From Constrictibacter sp. MBR-5 (GTDB taxonomy: Bacteria; Pseudomonadota; Alphaproteobacteria; JAJUGE01), in NCBI RefSeq assembly GCF_040549485.1, contig NZ_JBEPTK010000018.1:1-64000 (forward strand): a stretch of DNA of 64,000 nucleotides, read 5' to 3'. The position numbers and the translations under genes are program-made. The notes beneath the pieces were generated by a model, which made no database searches, was not told the DNA's origin, and was given only the letters and a program-made list of their open reading frames with translations. Below, piece after piece: positions 45,138-54,636 of this stretch (positions within the stretch are counted from its first letter, which is position 1; every line of letters starts with the position of its first letter).

Positions 45138-47588
45138 ATGACCAAGCGACTGGTCGTCATCGGCAATGGAATGGCCGCCGGACGCGTCCTCGAGGAACTG
45201 TTCGAGCGCGCGTCGGAAGCCTGGGCCGTCACGATCTTCGGCAGCGAGCCGCGGGTGAACTACAACCGCATCATGCTGTCGCCGGTCCTCTCCGGCGAGA
45301 AGCGCTACGAAGACATCCTGATCCACGACGACGCCTGGTACGACGCCAACGGCATCACCCTCCACCGCGGCAAGGAAGTCGTCTTCGTCGACCGCGCGGC
45401 CAAGCGTGTCGTGGCGAAGGACGGCACCACCGCCGACTACGACGCGCTGCTGATCGCCACCGGCTCCAACCCCTTCGTCGTCCCCATCCCCGGCGCCACC
45501 CTTCCGGGCGTGGTGACCTATCGCGACCTGGACGATGTCGAGGCGATGCTGGCTGCGGCGCGACAGGGCGGCCGCGCCGTGGTGATCGGCGGCGGCCTGC
45601 TCGGGCTGGAGGCGGCCGCGGGGCTGAAGGCGCAGGGAATGGAGGTCACCGTCCTCCATTTGATGCCGACGCTGATGGAGCGCCAACTCGATCAGGCCGC
45701 AGGGTACCTGCTGGAACAGGCGATGGAGTTGCGCGGCATCGCCGTGCGAACGCGCGCCAACACCCATGCGATCCTCGGCGACAGCCGCGTCACCGGCGTG
45801 CGCCTCGACGACGGCACCGAACTCGCCGCGGAAATCGTGGTGATGGCCGTCGGCATCCGGCCGAATGCCGCGCTGGCGAAGGCCGCCGGGCTGGACGTCA
45901 ATCGTGGCGTGCTGGTCGACGACACGATGCGCACCAGCGACCCGGACGTGTTCGCCGTCGGCGAGTGCGTCGAGCATCGCGGCGTCTGCTACGGCCTGGT
46001 CGCACCGCTCTACGAGATGGCGCGGACGGCAGCGCAGCAGATTGCCGGCGACGCCTCGGCCGCTTTCACCGGCGCCGTGACGTCGACCAAACTGAAGGTG
46101 ACGGGGATCGACCTCTTCTCGGCCGGCGATTTCGCCGAGGGCAGGGAGCGGCCGGAGATCGTCCTGCGCGACGTGGCCCGCGGCATCTACAAGCGCCTGA
46201 TCCTGGACGGCGACCGGATCGTCGGCGCCGTCCTGTACGGCGAGACCGCGGACGGCCCGTGGTTCTTCGACCTGATGCGCCGGGGAACGGACATCGCGGA
46301 GATGCGCGAGACGCTCATCTTCGGTCAGTCCTATGCGGGAGGCAGCCCGCTGGACCCTATGGCGGCCGTTGCAGCATTGCCGGATGAGGCGGAGATCTGC
46401 GGCTGCAACGGCGTGTGTAAAGGCAGAATCACCGACGCCATCGCGAGCACGGGTCTGACGACCCTGGAGGAGGTGCGGGCGCAAACCAAGGCCTCGTCCT
46501 CCTGCGGCTCCTGCACCGGGCTCGTCGAGCAGCTGATGACGCTGACGCTCGGCGACGCCTACAGCCGGGCCGCGGTGGAGCCGATGTGCGGCTGCACCGA
46601 TCTCGGCCACGACGACGTGCGCAGGCTGATCGTCGCGAAGTCGCTGAAATCGATTCCGGCGGTCATGCAGGAACTGCAGTGGAAGACGTCCTGCGGCTGC
46701 GCCAAGTGTCGGCCGGCGCTCAACTACTACCTGCTCTGTGCCTGGCCGGAGGACTATGCCGACGACGGGCGCTCGCGCTTCATCAACGAGCGGGTGCACG
46801 CCAACATTCAGAAGGACGGCACCTACTCCGTGGTGCCCCGGATGTGGGGCGGCGTCACCAGCCCGGCCGAACTGCGTGCCATCGCCAACGTCGCGGACAA
46901 GTTCGCGATTCCGACGGTGAAGGTGACGGGCGGTCAGCGCATCGACCTGCTGGGCGTGCGCAAGGAGGACCTGCCCGGCGTCTGGTCAGACCTCAACGCG
47001 GCGGGCCTGGTTTCGGGCCACGCCTATGCGAAGGGTCTGCGCACGGTGAAGACCTGCGTCGGCACGGACTGGTGCCGGTTCGGGACGCAGGATTCCACCG
47101 GGCTCGGCATCCGCATCGAGAAGTTCATGTGGGGGTCGTGGACGCCGGCCAAGGTGAAGATGGCGGTCTCGGGCTGCCCGCGAAACTGTGCCGAGGCGAC
47201 CTGCAAGGACGTCGGCGTGATCTGTGTCGATTCCGGTTACGAAATCCACTTTGCCGGTGCGGCGGGCCTGCACATTCAGGGCACCGAGGTCCTGACCAAG
47301 GTCGCGACCGAAGACGAGGCGCTGGAGACGATCGCCGCCCTGACCCAGCTCTACCGCGAACAGGGGCGCTATCTGGAGCGCATGTACAAATGGTCGGCGC
47401 GCGTCGGCGTCGACGCCATCCGCGCGCTGGTCGTCGACGATCCGGATCGGCGCCGCGCCCTCTACGACCGCTTCGTGGTGTCGCAGCGCCGGGCGCAAAG
47501 CGATCCGTGGGCCGAGCGGGTGCGCGGAACGGACGCGCACGAGTTCGCACCGATGGCCGATTTCACCCTGCCACAGGCGGCGGAGTGA
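45138..47588 (+). CDS. nirB: NirB: NAD(P)H nitrite reductase large subunit
   Basis: 816 residues; the ATG at 45138 follows GAGGAGGAA. N-terminal FAD/NAD domain (VVIGNGMAAGRVLEELFERA; VVIGGGLLGLEAAAGLKAQG), two BFD-like [2Fe-2S] segments (CGCNGVCKG...SCGSC, about 418-465, and CGCTDLG...SCGCAKC, about 485-530), then the nitrite/sulfite reductase half with siroheme/4Fe-4S cysteines in CVGTDWCRFG (about 638) and GCPRNCAEATC (about 678). It reduces nitrite to ammonium in the cytoplasm with NirD. Confidence 0.95.
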   Translation: MTKRLVVIGNGMAAGRVLEELFERASEAWAVTIFGSEPRVNYNRIMLSPVLSGEKRYEDILIHDDAWYDANGITLHRGKEVVFVDRAAKRVVAKDGTTADYDALLIATGSNPFVVPIPGATLPGVVTYRDLDDVEAMLAAARQGGRAVVIGGGLLGLEAAAGLKAQGMEVTVLHLMPTLMERQLDQAAGYLLEQAMELRGIAVRTRANTHAILGDSRVTGVRLDDGTELAAEIVVMAVGIRPNAALAKAAGLDVNRGVLVDDTMRTSDPDVFAVGECVEHRGVCYGLVAPLYEMARTAAQQIAGDASAAFTGAVTSTKLKVTGIDLFSAGDFAEGRERPEIVLRDVARGIYKRLILDGDRIVGAVLYGETADGPWFFDLMRRGTDIAEMRETLIFGQSYAGGSPLDPMAAVAALPDEAEICGCNGVCKGRITDAIASTGLTTLEEVRAQTKASSSCGSCTGLVEQLMTLTLGDAYSRAAVEPMCGCTDLGHDDVRRLIVAKSLKSIPAVMQELQWKTSCGCAKCRPALNYYLLCAWPEDYADDGRSRFINERVHANIQKDGTYSVVPRMWGGVTSPAELRAIANVADKFAIPTVKVTGGQRIDLLGVRKEDLPGVWSDLNAAGLVSGHAYAKGLRTVKTCVGTDWCRFGTQDSTGLGIRIEKFMWGSWTPAKVKMAVSGCPRNCAEATCKDVGVICVDSGYEIHFAGAAGLHIQGTEVLTKVATEDEALETIAALTQLYREQGRYLERMYKWSARVGVDAIRALVVDDPDRRRALYDRFVVSQRRAQSDPWAERVRGTDAHEFAPMADFTLPQAAE

Positions 47589-47932
47589 TGGCCGTCCCCG
47601 TGAACGACTGGATCGAAATCGGTACCGCCGACGACGTGCCGGCTCTGGGTGCGCGCGTGGTGCGGGCGCCCGGCGGCGATATCGCGGTGTTCAAGACGGC
47701 CGACGGACGGCTGTTCGCTCTGCGCGATCGCTGCCCGCATGCCGGTGGGCCGCTGTCGCAGGGCATCGTGCACGGAACGTCCGTCACCTGCCCGCTGCAC
47801 AACTGGATCATCGACCTGACCAGCGGCGAGGCGACCGGCGCCGACGAAGGCTGCGCCGGCCATGTCCCGCTGCGCCTCGAGGCCGGCCGCATTCTGCTGC
47901 CCGCGGCGCTGCTGTGCGGAGCGGCGGCGTGA
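47588..47932 (+). CDS. nirD: NirD: nitrite reductase small (Rieske-type) subunit
   Basis: 114 residues. One-base overlap with nirB. A Rieske [2Fe-2S] site is present as RCPHAGGPLSQG and CPLHNWIIDL, which many NirD proteins lack, so this one probably binds a cluster and passes electrons to NirB. Confidence 0.9.
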   Translation: MAVPVNDWIEIGTADDVPALGARVVRAPGGDIAVFKTADGRLFALRDRCPHAGGPLSQGIVHGTSVTCPLHNWIIDLTSGEATGADEGCAGHVPLRLEAGRILLPAALLCGAAA

Positions 47933-50613
47933 AGGCGTGGCCATCCGCCCCGGAGTTGGGCGGCACGGTGCGCACGACCTGCCCCTATTGCGGCGTGGGC
48001 TGCGGCGTGCTGGCGACGCCTCGGGCGGATGGCGGCGTCGACATCGCCGGCAACCCGGATCATCCGGCCAACCGCGGCCGGCTCTGTTCCAAGGGTGCCG
48101 CCCTGGGCGAAACGCTGTCGCTCGACGACCGGCTGACGGTGCCCGAGGTCGACGGCCGGCCGGCGACCTGGGACGCCGCACTGGGCCTCGTCGCAGAGCG
48201 CTTCGCCGCGGCGGTGGCCAAGCACGGGCCGGACTCGGTCGCCTTCTACGTCTCCGGACAGCTGCTGACCGAGGACTACTACGTCGCCAACAAGCTGATG
48301 AAGGGCTTCATCGGTTCGGCCAACATCGACACGAACTCCCGCCTCTGCATGGCATCCTCGGTCGCCGGCCATGTCCGCGCCTTCGGTTCGGACACCGTGC
48401 CCGGCACCTATGCCGACCTGGACGAGGCCGACCTGGTCGTCCTGGTCGGTTCCAATCTGGCCTGGTGCCATCCGGTGCTGTTCCAGCGCCTGCTCGCCGC
48501 GCGCGAGCGGCGCGGCACGCGCATCGTCGTGCTCGATCCGCGCGTCACCAACACGGCCGAGGAGGCGGACCTGCACCTGGCGCTGGCGCCGGATTCCGAC
48601 GTGGCGCTGTTCCTCGGCCTGCTCGATCATCTGGCGGCCGGCGGCTTCGCCGATCACGGCTTCGTGGACGCGCACACGGCGGGCCTGGACGATGCGGTCG
48701 TGGTGGCGGCCGCCTGCGGCCTGGAGGGTGCGGCGCGCGCGACCGGTCTGTCCGCCGCCGACCTCAGCCGCTTCTTCTCCCTGTGGGCGGGTGCCGAGCG
48801 GGTCGTCACCGTCTATTCCCAGGGCGTGAACCAGTCGGTGTCGGGCACCGACAAGGTCAACGCGATCATCAACTGCCACCTGCTGACCGGCCGCATCGGC
48901 AAGCCCGGCGCCGGTCCCTTCTCGGTCACCGGGCAGCCGAACGCGATGGGCGGGCGCGAGGTCGGCGGTCTCGCCAACATGCTCGCCGCCCATATGCGCC
49001 TCGACGATCCGGCACACCGCGAGATCGTCCAGGGCTTCTGGGCCAGTCCGCGCATCGCGGAGCGGCCCGGACTGAAGGCGGTCGACCTATTCCGCGCGGT
49101 CGGCGACGGCCGGATCAAGGCGCTCTGGATCATGGCGACCAACCCGGCGGTGTCGCTGCCCGATGCGGACGCGGTCGCCGCGGCGCTGGCCGCCTGTCCC
49201 TTCGTGGTCGTCTCGGACGTGACCCGGACGGACACGACGTACCATGCCCATGTCCTTCTGCCCGCGGCGGCGTGGGCGGAGAAGGACGGCACGGTCACCA
49301 ACTCCGAGCGGCGCATCTCGCGCCAGCGCGGTTTCCTGCCGCTGCCCGGCGAAACGCGGGCCGATTGGCGCATCGTCTGCGACGTGGCGGCACGGATGGG
49401 CTGGGCCGACGATTTCGCCTTTGACGGCCCCGCGGCGATCTTCCGCGAACATGCCGCTCTCTCCGCCGCGGGTAACGGCGGTGCCCGCGATTTCGACATC
49501 GGCGGCTGTACCGGGCTGGACGACCGGGCCTATGGCGAACTCGCACCGTTCCAGTGGCCGTTGCGTGCCAGCGAAGAGCTGGGCGAACCGCCGGGCGAAC
49601 GGCGCTTCTTCGCCGACGGCCGCTTCTACACCGATGACGGCCGCGCGCGCTTCGTGGCGACGCCGGTCCGCGCGGCGGTGGAGCAGCCGGATGAAACCTT
49701 CCCGCTGATCCTCAACACCGGCCGCATCCGCGACCAGTGGCACACCATGACGCGGACGGCGAAGAGCCCGCGCCTGATGCGCCACATCGCGGAACCCTTC
49801 TGCGAGATCCACACCCTCGACGCGGCCGCCGCCGGCATCGCGCCGGCCACCCTGATACAGCTCGATAGTGCGCGCGGTGGCGTGATCGTGCGTGCCCTCG
49901 TCACCGACAGGCAGCGGCGCGGCAGCGTTTTCGTGCCGATGCACTGGACCAATCAACTCGCCGCATCCGGCCGTATCGGCGCCGCCACCGCCGCCCACAC
50001 CGATCCGGTTTCAGGCCAGCCGGGCCTGAAGTTCGGAGCGGCTGCCGTTCGCCCGTTTCCCGCGGCCTGGTACGGGTTTGCGGTGCTGCGCGACCGGCCG
50101 CAGCGGATCGATGCCCCGTACCGGGCATTGGCTGGCGTCGAGGACGGCTGGCGACTGGAATTCGCCGGGGTCGCGGTGCCGGAGGATTGGGACGGCTTGG
50201 CGGCAGCGCTGCTAGGCGTCGGTGAGACGCTGTCCGTCCGGGACGAAAGCGCCGGCCGCCTCCGCTTCGCCCGCTTCGACGGCGACCGCCTCGCGGGAGC
50301 GATCTTCCTCGACCGCCAGCCGGTGGCGGCCGCGCGCGTCTGGCTGGCCGAACGTCTCGGCGTGTCCTTCGGCGATACCGGGGAACGCCTGCGAATTCTG
50401 AGCGGCCGGCCTGGCACCGGTCAGGCGGACGCGGGCCCGGCCGTGTGCGCCTGCCTCGGCGTCGGCGCCAACCGGATCGACGCGGCCATCGCCGCCGGCG
50501 CCGCCACGGCCGAGGCCGTCGGTGCGGCGACCGGTGCCGGAACCAACTGCGGCTCCTGCCGCACCGACCTGAGGAGGATGATCCATGCGCGCCGCATGCA
50601 GGAAGCCGTCTGA
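47929..50613 (+). CDS. nasA: NasA: assimilatory nitrate reductase catalytic subunit
   Basis: 894 residues from GTG 47929 (MKAWPSAPEL), overlapping nirD by 4 bp. N-terminal 4Fe-4S site TTCPYCGVGCGVL...GRLCSKG, then the molybdopterin domain (SRLCMASSVAGH, where Cys is the likely Mo ligand; GQPNAMGGREVGGLANMLAA) and the C-terminal dinucleotide-binding part. The last 55 residues are a BFD-like [2Fe-2S] domain (CACLGVGANRI...CGSCRTDLRRM), as in NasA of Klebsiella. It reduces nitrate to nitrite in the cytoplasm. Confidence 0.95.
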   Translation: MKAWPSAPELGGTVRTTCPYCGVGCGVLATPRADGGVDIAGNPDHPANRGRLCSKGAALGETLSLDDRLTVPEVDGRPATWDAALGLVAERFAAAVAKHGPDSVAFYVSGQLLTEDYYVANKLMKGFIGSANIDTNSRLCMASSVAGHVRAFGSDTVPGTYADLDEADLVVLVGSNLAWCHPVLFQRLLAARERRGTRIVVLDPRVTNTAEEADLHLALAPDSDVALFLGLLDHLAAGGFADHGFVDAHTAGLDDAVVVAAACGLEGAARATGLSAADLSRFFSLWAGAERVVTVYSQGVNQSVSGTDKVNAIINCHLLTGRIGKPGAGPFSVTGQPNAMGGREVGGLANMLAAHMRLDDPAHREIVQGFWASPRIAERPGLKAVDLFRAVGDGRIKALWIMATNPAVSLPDADAVAAALAACPFVVVSDVTRTDTTYHAHVLLPAAAWAEKDGTVTNSERRISRQRGFLPLPGETRADWRIVCDVAARMGWADDFAFDGPAAIFREHAALSAAGNGGARDFDIGGCTGLDDRAYGELAPFQWPLRASEELGEPPGERRFFADGRFYTDDGRARFVATPVRAAVEQPDETFPLILNTGRIRDQWHTMTRTAKSPRLMRHIAEPFCEIHTLDAAAAGIAPATLIQLDSARGGVIVRALVTDRQRRGSVFVPMHWTNQLAASGRIGAATAAHTDPVSGQPGLKFGAAAVRPFPAAWYGFAVLRDRPQRIDAPYRALAGVEDGWRLEFAGVAVPEDWDGLAAALLGVGETLSVRDESAGRLRFARFDGDRLAGAIFLDRQPVAAARVWLAERLGVSFGDTGERLRILSGRPGTGQADAGPAVCACLGVGANRIDAAIAAGAATAEAVGAATGAGTNCGSCRTDLRRMIHARRMQEAV

Positions 50614-52036
50614 GGTTGCCCCCGGCCGGCTCGGAGCGCTGGCCAAGCTGCCCGTCTTTCTCGATCTCGCGGCCAAGCCGGCGCTGGTAGCGGGCGGCTC
50701 CCCCGCGGCTGCCTGGAAGGCGGAGCTACTCGCCGCCGCCGGTGCGGCGGTCGCCGTCCATGCGGTGGATCCCGGCCCCGACATGCTCGCGCTGGTCGAC
50801 CGCGGCGCCGCGGCCGGTTCCATCACCCTGCATCGGTCGGCATGGACCGCAGCCGCCTTCGCGGGCACCGCGATCGCCGTCGCCGACATCGCCGATCCCG
50901 CCGAAGCGGCCGATTTCGCCGCGGCTGCGCGGGCTGCCGGCGTACCGGTGAACGTGGTCGACACGCCGGCCCTGTGCGAATTCCAGTTCGGCAGCATCGT
51001 CAACCGGTCGCCCGTCGTGATCGGCATCTCGACCGACGGCGCGGCGCCGATCCTGGGACAGGCCGTTCGGCGGCGCATCGAAACGGTCCTGCATCCGGCG
51101 CTGGCGCATTGGGCGGCGCTGGCCAAGAGCATGCGCGCGACGGTGATGGAGCGCCTCGCGCCGGGCGCCGCGCGCCGCGCCTTCTGGGAGCGCTTCTCGG
51201 ACCGCGCGCTGGCCGGTGACCCGCCGGATGCCGCCACCGAGGCCGCCATGCTCGACGGCACATCCGCCGGGCCGTCGGCCGGCCGCGTCACCCTCGTCGG
51301 TGCCGGCCCGGGCGACGCCGAACTGCTGACGTTGAAGGCGCTGCGCGCGCTCCAGGCGGCCGACGTCATCCTCTTCGACGATCTCGTTTCCGCCGAGGTG
51401 CTCAAACTCGCGCGCCGGGAAGCGAGGCGCATGCTGGTCGGCAAGCGCGGCGGCCGCGCCTCCTGCGTTCAGGAGGACATCAATGATCTGATGGTGCGGT
51501 TGGCGCGCCAGGGAAAGCACGTCGTCCGACTGAAGTCCGGGGATCCGATGATCTTCGGCCGCGCCGGCGAAGAGATCGAAAAGCTCGATGCCGCCGGTAT
51601 TTCGCTCGACGTGGTGCCGGGCATTACGGCAGGCATGGCGCTCGCCGCCACCCTCGGCGTGTCGCTGACCCATCGCGATCTGGCACAGTCGGTTCGCTTC
51701 GTCACGGGATGCGCGCGGACCGGGGACATCCCCGGCGAGCTAGACTGGCGCGGGTTGGCCGACGGGCGGACCAGCATCATCTTCTACATGGCGGCGCGCC
51801 GGGCCTGCGGCATCGCCAAGGGCCTGATGAAGGAAGGCCTGCCGGCGGACACGCCGGCGGTGGCGATCGCGGGCGTATCGCGCCACGACGAGCATCGCTG
51901 GACCGGCCGGCTCGATGCGCTGGGTGCCGCCGCGGCGGGAATGGCGGGCGGCGCGCCCGTGGTGCTCGGCATCGGGCAGGTGTTCGGATGCCGAGCCGCG
52001 GCTGCGATGTCCGATGGATGGAGACTGACCGGATGA
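50585..52036 (+). CDS. cysG: CysG: siroheme synthase
   Basis: 483 residues. N-terminal precorrin-2 dehydrogenase/ferrochelatase part (about 15-215), whose nucleotide loop reads LVAGGSPAAAWKAELLAAAG, a weakened form of the usual GGG.VA..K, and VNVVDTPALCEFQFGSIVNR. C-terminal uroporphyrinogen-III methyltransferase (VGAGPGDAELLTLKALRALQ, KSGDPMIFGRAGEEI, VVPGITAGMA). It makes the siroheme needed by NirB. Overlaps the nasA 3' end by 29 bp. Confidence 0.92.
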   Translation: MRAACRKPSEVAPGRLGALAKLPVFLDLAAKPALVAGGSPAAAWKAELLAAAGAAVAVHAVDPGPDMLALVDRGAAAGSITLHRSAWTAAAFAGTAIAVADIADPAEAADFAAAARAAGVPVNVVDTPALCEFQFGSIVNRSPVVIGISTDGAAPILGQAVRRRIETVLHPALAHWAALAKSMRATVMERLAPGAARRAFWERFSDRALAGDPPDAATEAAMLDGTSAGPSAGRVTLVGAGPGDAELLTLKALRALQAADVILFDDLVSAEVLKLARREARRMLVGKRGGRASCVQEDINDLMVRLARQGKHVVRLKSGDPMIFGRAGEEIEKLDAAGISLDVVPGITAGMALAATLGVSLTHRDLAQSVRFVTGCARTGDIPGELDWRGLADGRTSIIFYMAARRACGIAKGLMKEGLPADTPAVAIAGVSRHDEHRWTGRLDALGAAAAGMAGGAPVVLGIGQVFGCRAAAAMSDGWRLTG

Positions 52037-52839
52037 GTCTCGAAGGACGCAGGATCGTGGTGCCGGAGACCCGCGCGCTCGACCTCTTCGCCTCCATGCT
52101 GGAGCGGCAGGGTGCGACGACCATCCGCTGCCCGCTGGTCGGCATCCGCGATGTCGAGGACGCCGCCCCGGTCGAGGCCTGGCTGCATCGCCTTGCTCGG
52201 GGTGATTTCGACGACGTCGTCTTCTACACGGGCGAAGGGGTGTCGCGCCTGCTGGATTTCGCGGATCGGACAGGCATCCGTGCCGATGTTGTCGCGGCAC
52301 TCCGCGAGGTGCGGAAGGTGGTGCGCGGGCCGAAGCCCACCGGCGCCCTCCGGCGCGCCGGCCTAGGCCCCGACCTTAGCGCCGCGGCTCCGACCACGGC
52401 GGGCCTGATCGGGACACTGGGCGCGCTGCCCCTGCAGGGTCGGCGCGTGGGCATCCAACTTTATCCGGAAGCGCCGAGCACGCTGGCAGATTTCCTCCTA
52501 TCCCGCGGGGCCGGGTGCGACCCCGTCCTGTGCTACCGCTATGCGTCCGAGGAGGAGGACGACGCGGTGATCGAGATGATCCACAAAATGGCAGCCGGCG
52601 AAGTAGACCTCATCGCCTTCACCAGCACACCGCAGATCCGGCGCCTGCAGAAGGTGGCGGAGGCCGCCGGCCTGCAAGCCATGCTCCAGGGCGCGATGGC
52701 AACGACACAGATCGCCGCCGTCGGCCCGGTTACGGCAGAGGCGGTTGAAAAAGCCGGATGGCTGGCGGCCGTCGTCCCCGCGAATAGCTTTCACCTCAAG
52801 CCCTTCATGGCCGAGATTGTCGGTGTCTTCGGCCGCTGA
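52033..52839 (+). CDS. hemD: HemD: uroporphyrinogen-III synthase
   Basis: 268 residues, ATGA overlap with cysG. Two similar halves typical of HemD (VVFYTGEGVSRLLDFADRTG; LIAFTSTPQIRRLQKVAEAA) with the family's weak conservation. Placed here it supplies uroporphyrinogen III directly to CysG for siroheme. Last gene of the nitrate operon. Confidence 0.88.
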   Translation: MSLEGRRIVVPETRALDLFASMLERQGATTIRCPLVGIRDVEDAAPVEAWLHRLARGDFDDVVFYTGEGVSRLLDFADRTGIRADVVAALREVRKVVRGPKPTGALRRAGLGPDLSAAAPTTAGLIGTLGALPLQGRRVGIQLYPEAPSTLADFLLSRGAGCDPVLCYRYASEEEDDAVIEMIHKMAAGEVDLIAFTSTPQIRRLQKVAEAAGLQAMLQGAMATTQIAAVGPVTAEAVEKAGWLAAVVPANSFHLKPFMAEIVGVFGR

Positions 52840-53044
52840 TCCTTGCTCTTCACTCTTTGGTCACGGCCCTACCGATCCGGCGACCACATTTGCACCCGCA
52901 CCCGGTCTCCTTCAGACGGTAGGGCTCCCTCCCCCGCTCCGATCCAGTTCGCGTTCGTGCACCAGCCCACCCGGGGGTGCCGCAACGGCCGATGTCCATC
53001 GCGAGTCCATCGAACTGAACGGGCGCTGAGCGAGGCATGCGACG

Positions 53045-53160
53045 TCATGATCGTCAATGTCCCCTTTCAGGGTCTACCAACCATCGGTGAAGATTCTGCC
53101 AGGGTGTGAACGGCAATCCTGCGGGTAAGGTATCCCCGAAAGGGTCCTTCCACAGTTCAC
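53045..53160 (+). repeat. Interspersed repeat box 1, hemD downstream copy
   Basis: ATGATCGTCAATG, TGTGAACGGC and GCGGGTAAGGTATCCCC (53121-53137), followed by AGTTCACACGTCTCTGG, align with 38558-38675 and, for the last part, with 58095-58125. The whole 52840-53742 stretch has no supported gene; it is filled mostly by this repeat family. Confidence 0.65.
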
Positions 53161-53244
53161 ACGTCTCTGGAAGCACCCTGCTGACTGCCCGCTGCTCAGC
53201 AAGATAGCGACGGCCGATGTCGCTCCGCGGCGAACGTCCCTGCA

Positions 53245-53262
53245 AGTCCATCCGGATGGACT
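53245..53262. repeat. Interspersed repeat box 2, perfect palindrome
   Basis: AGTCCATCCGGATGGACT, 9-bp arms without a loop, inside a conserved GTCCCTGCA...CTCCC context shared with 58180-58209. Confidence 0.75.
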
Positions 53263-53315
53263 CCCGTCACCGCCGCCTGTCGCCGTCTCTGCACAATCGC
53301 AGCGGGCGCGCGGGC

Positions 53316-53375
53316 TTGATCGCCGCGCACCGTCGACGTCTGCGACTTTCCGTCGATGATCGCATTCCTATTCGG
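53316..53375. repeat. Interspersed repeat box 3
   Basis: About 60 bases containing CGCACCGTCGACGTCTGCG and GATGATCGCATTCCTATTCGG match 58451-58510 at roughly four of five positions. Unlike the 58 kb copy it is not followed by the FtsZ-fragment gene. Confidence 0.7.
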
Positions 53376-53742
53376 CACGGGATCTTCTTGCCGGTCGAAG
53401 CCCAGGATCCCCTTTTTGTTCGCGGGCAGCCGCGGCTCTGTCGGTCGGTCATGACAGGGTTGGTAAACCTGTTCCCATACCCGCTCCCGGTCCGACGCCG
53501 AAGTAACAGTAGACGCCTTGCCATGGGCGCGGGTCGTGTAGCCCCCGACGCCAAGCCGCTCTCCACACCGGATCCGAACCTAAAAAATCAGCCGACGGCG
53601 CCTCGGGAAACCGTGTACAAACACGGCCCGAAAAATCCTTATTTCGTCCATAATGTTTCAGTGCAATTTAAATTTCGACAGGTCCTATCTTAGTTGGGCA
53701 ATCTATCGATGCGACGGCAACATGCATTTCAACGAGGAAGCT

Positions 53743-54462
53743 ATGACACCTTCATCCGCAAGGTCTGGCCTTATTTCATTGATACAAAAATACAATATCG
53801 ACATCGATGCATGCGTCTCCGACTATAATCATATTACCTATGCCGGGTACGTAACGCTTCGAAAGGCAAAATGGAAAAACATTATCGGGTATGAAATATA
53901 CCGGGTGCCTGCGACACAGGGAAACAACGGCGGCTGGGTCGCGAACATCACCTTCCGGGGCCACGGCCATCGCGATTTCATGCTCGGTGTCCCGGATTCT
54001 GCACCCGCCAAGACGCGCGCGGAGGCGGAACGCCGTATAGCCGTTATTGCAGCATCCCTCCAGAACGCCAGGCGACGCAATCCCGCGGACGCCGAACCGC
54101 CTCCTATGACCGTTAAAATTGACGGCTGCCATTTTTCTATCCGGTCGGAATTTATGGAGCAACTGCGACTAAACCCGCAGCATGCACTCCCCCTCGAGGT
54201 CTGCATTGCGGAACTCGACGCGGGAGGTGTGTTGCTCCGTCATCGAGAAGACGCCGAGTTCCTAAACCTGCCGGAAGGATGCCGCAGCCAGGGCGTTGGC
54301 GAGGCCGACCTACGGCGAGCCATGTTAGCACTCCATATCACACACAGCTTAGCGCTTCACGGCGAATGGGTGTACGAGACTGAACGATACCGCCAAGCCC
54401 AGTTTCGGCCCGAATCTTGGAGACGGCGGATGGCCCGCATGGACCCAGCGGGAAGTGCCTGA
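53743..54462 (+). CDS. Hypothetical protein in low-GC DNA
   Basis: 239 residues from MTPSSARSGLISLI; GAGGAAGCT precedes this ATG, and in-frame ATGs at 53653 and 53722 lack such a site. The N-terminal third (IQKYNIDIDACVSDYNHITY to WVANITFRGHGHRDFMLGVP) is encoded by clearly AT-richer DNA than the rest. The C-terminal part ends in a basic segment (RPESWRRRMARM). No family recognised, no membrane segment or catalytic motif. Flanked by repeats and an IS3 element, so probably transferred. A hairpin at 54522-54545 downstream may terminate it. Confidence 0.65.
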   Translation: MTPSSARSGLISLIQKYNIDIDACVSDYNHITYAGYVTLRKAKWKNIIGYEIYRVPATQGNNGGWVANITFRGHGHRDFMLGVPDSAPAKTRAEAERRIAVIAASLQNARRRNPADAEPPPMTVKIDGCHFSIRSEFMEQLRLNPQHALPLEVCIAELDAGGVLLRHREDAEFLNLPEGCRSQGVGEADLRRAMLALHITHSLALHGEWVYETERYRQAQFRPESWRRRMARMDPAGSA

Positions 54463-54521
54463 TGTACCGCGGTAGTCGACATCACGTCTGCTGGACAGTA
54501 CCTACCTGACAGATGCTGCCG

Positions 54522-54545
54522 CACCCTCCCCTGCAGGGGCGGGTG
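54522..54545 (+). terminator. Hairpin after the hypothetical gene
   Basis: CACCCTCCCCTGCAGG begins a 24-base inverted repeat with one mismatch, no T run. Its right arm and the following GTGTGGCC resemble the palindrome in the IS481 left end (8550-8583), so it could be a remnant of such an element. Confidence 0.4.
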
Positions 54546-54636
54546 TGGCCCGCTGCCGGGTCTTCGGACACGAGGTGAACAGCCCGCTGACGAGGTCCCG
54601 TCTGTTGGTGGAGTGGGCCCCTCGGGCCGGACACGA

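Noticed and set aside
42344-45232. Very long reverse-strand open frame of about 960 codons opposite the nitrate transporter genes
   Set aside because: It runs opposite three genes with clear ABC transporter motifs; its composition (Arg, His, Gln, Asp rich) is typical of a GC-rich antisense shadow.
53054-53378. Reverse-strand peptides shared between the 53 kb and 58 kb repeats (for example PNRNAII...STVR.DQA)
   Set aside because: Similar peptides arise because the nucleotides are repeated; frames break between boxes and stops differ, so I treat the repeats as non-coding.
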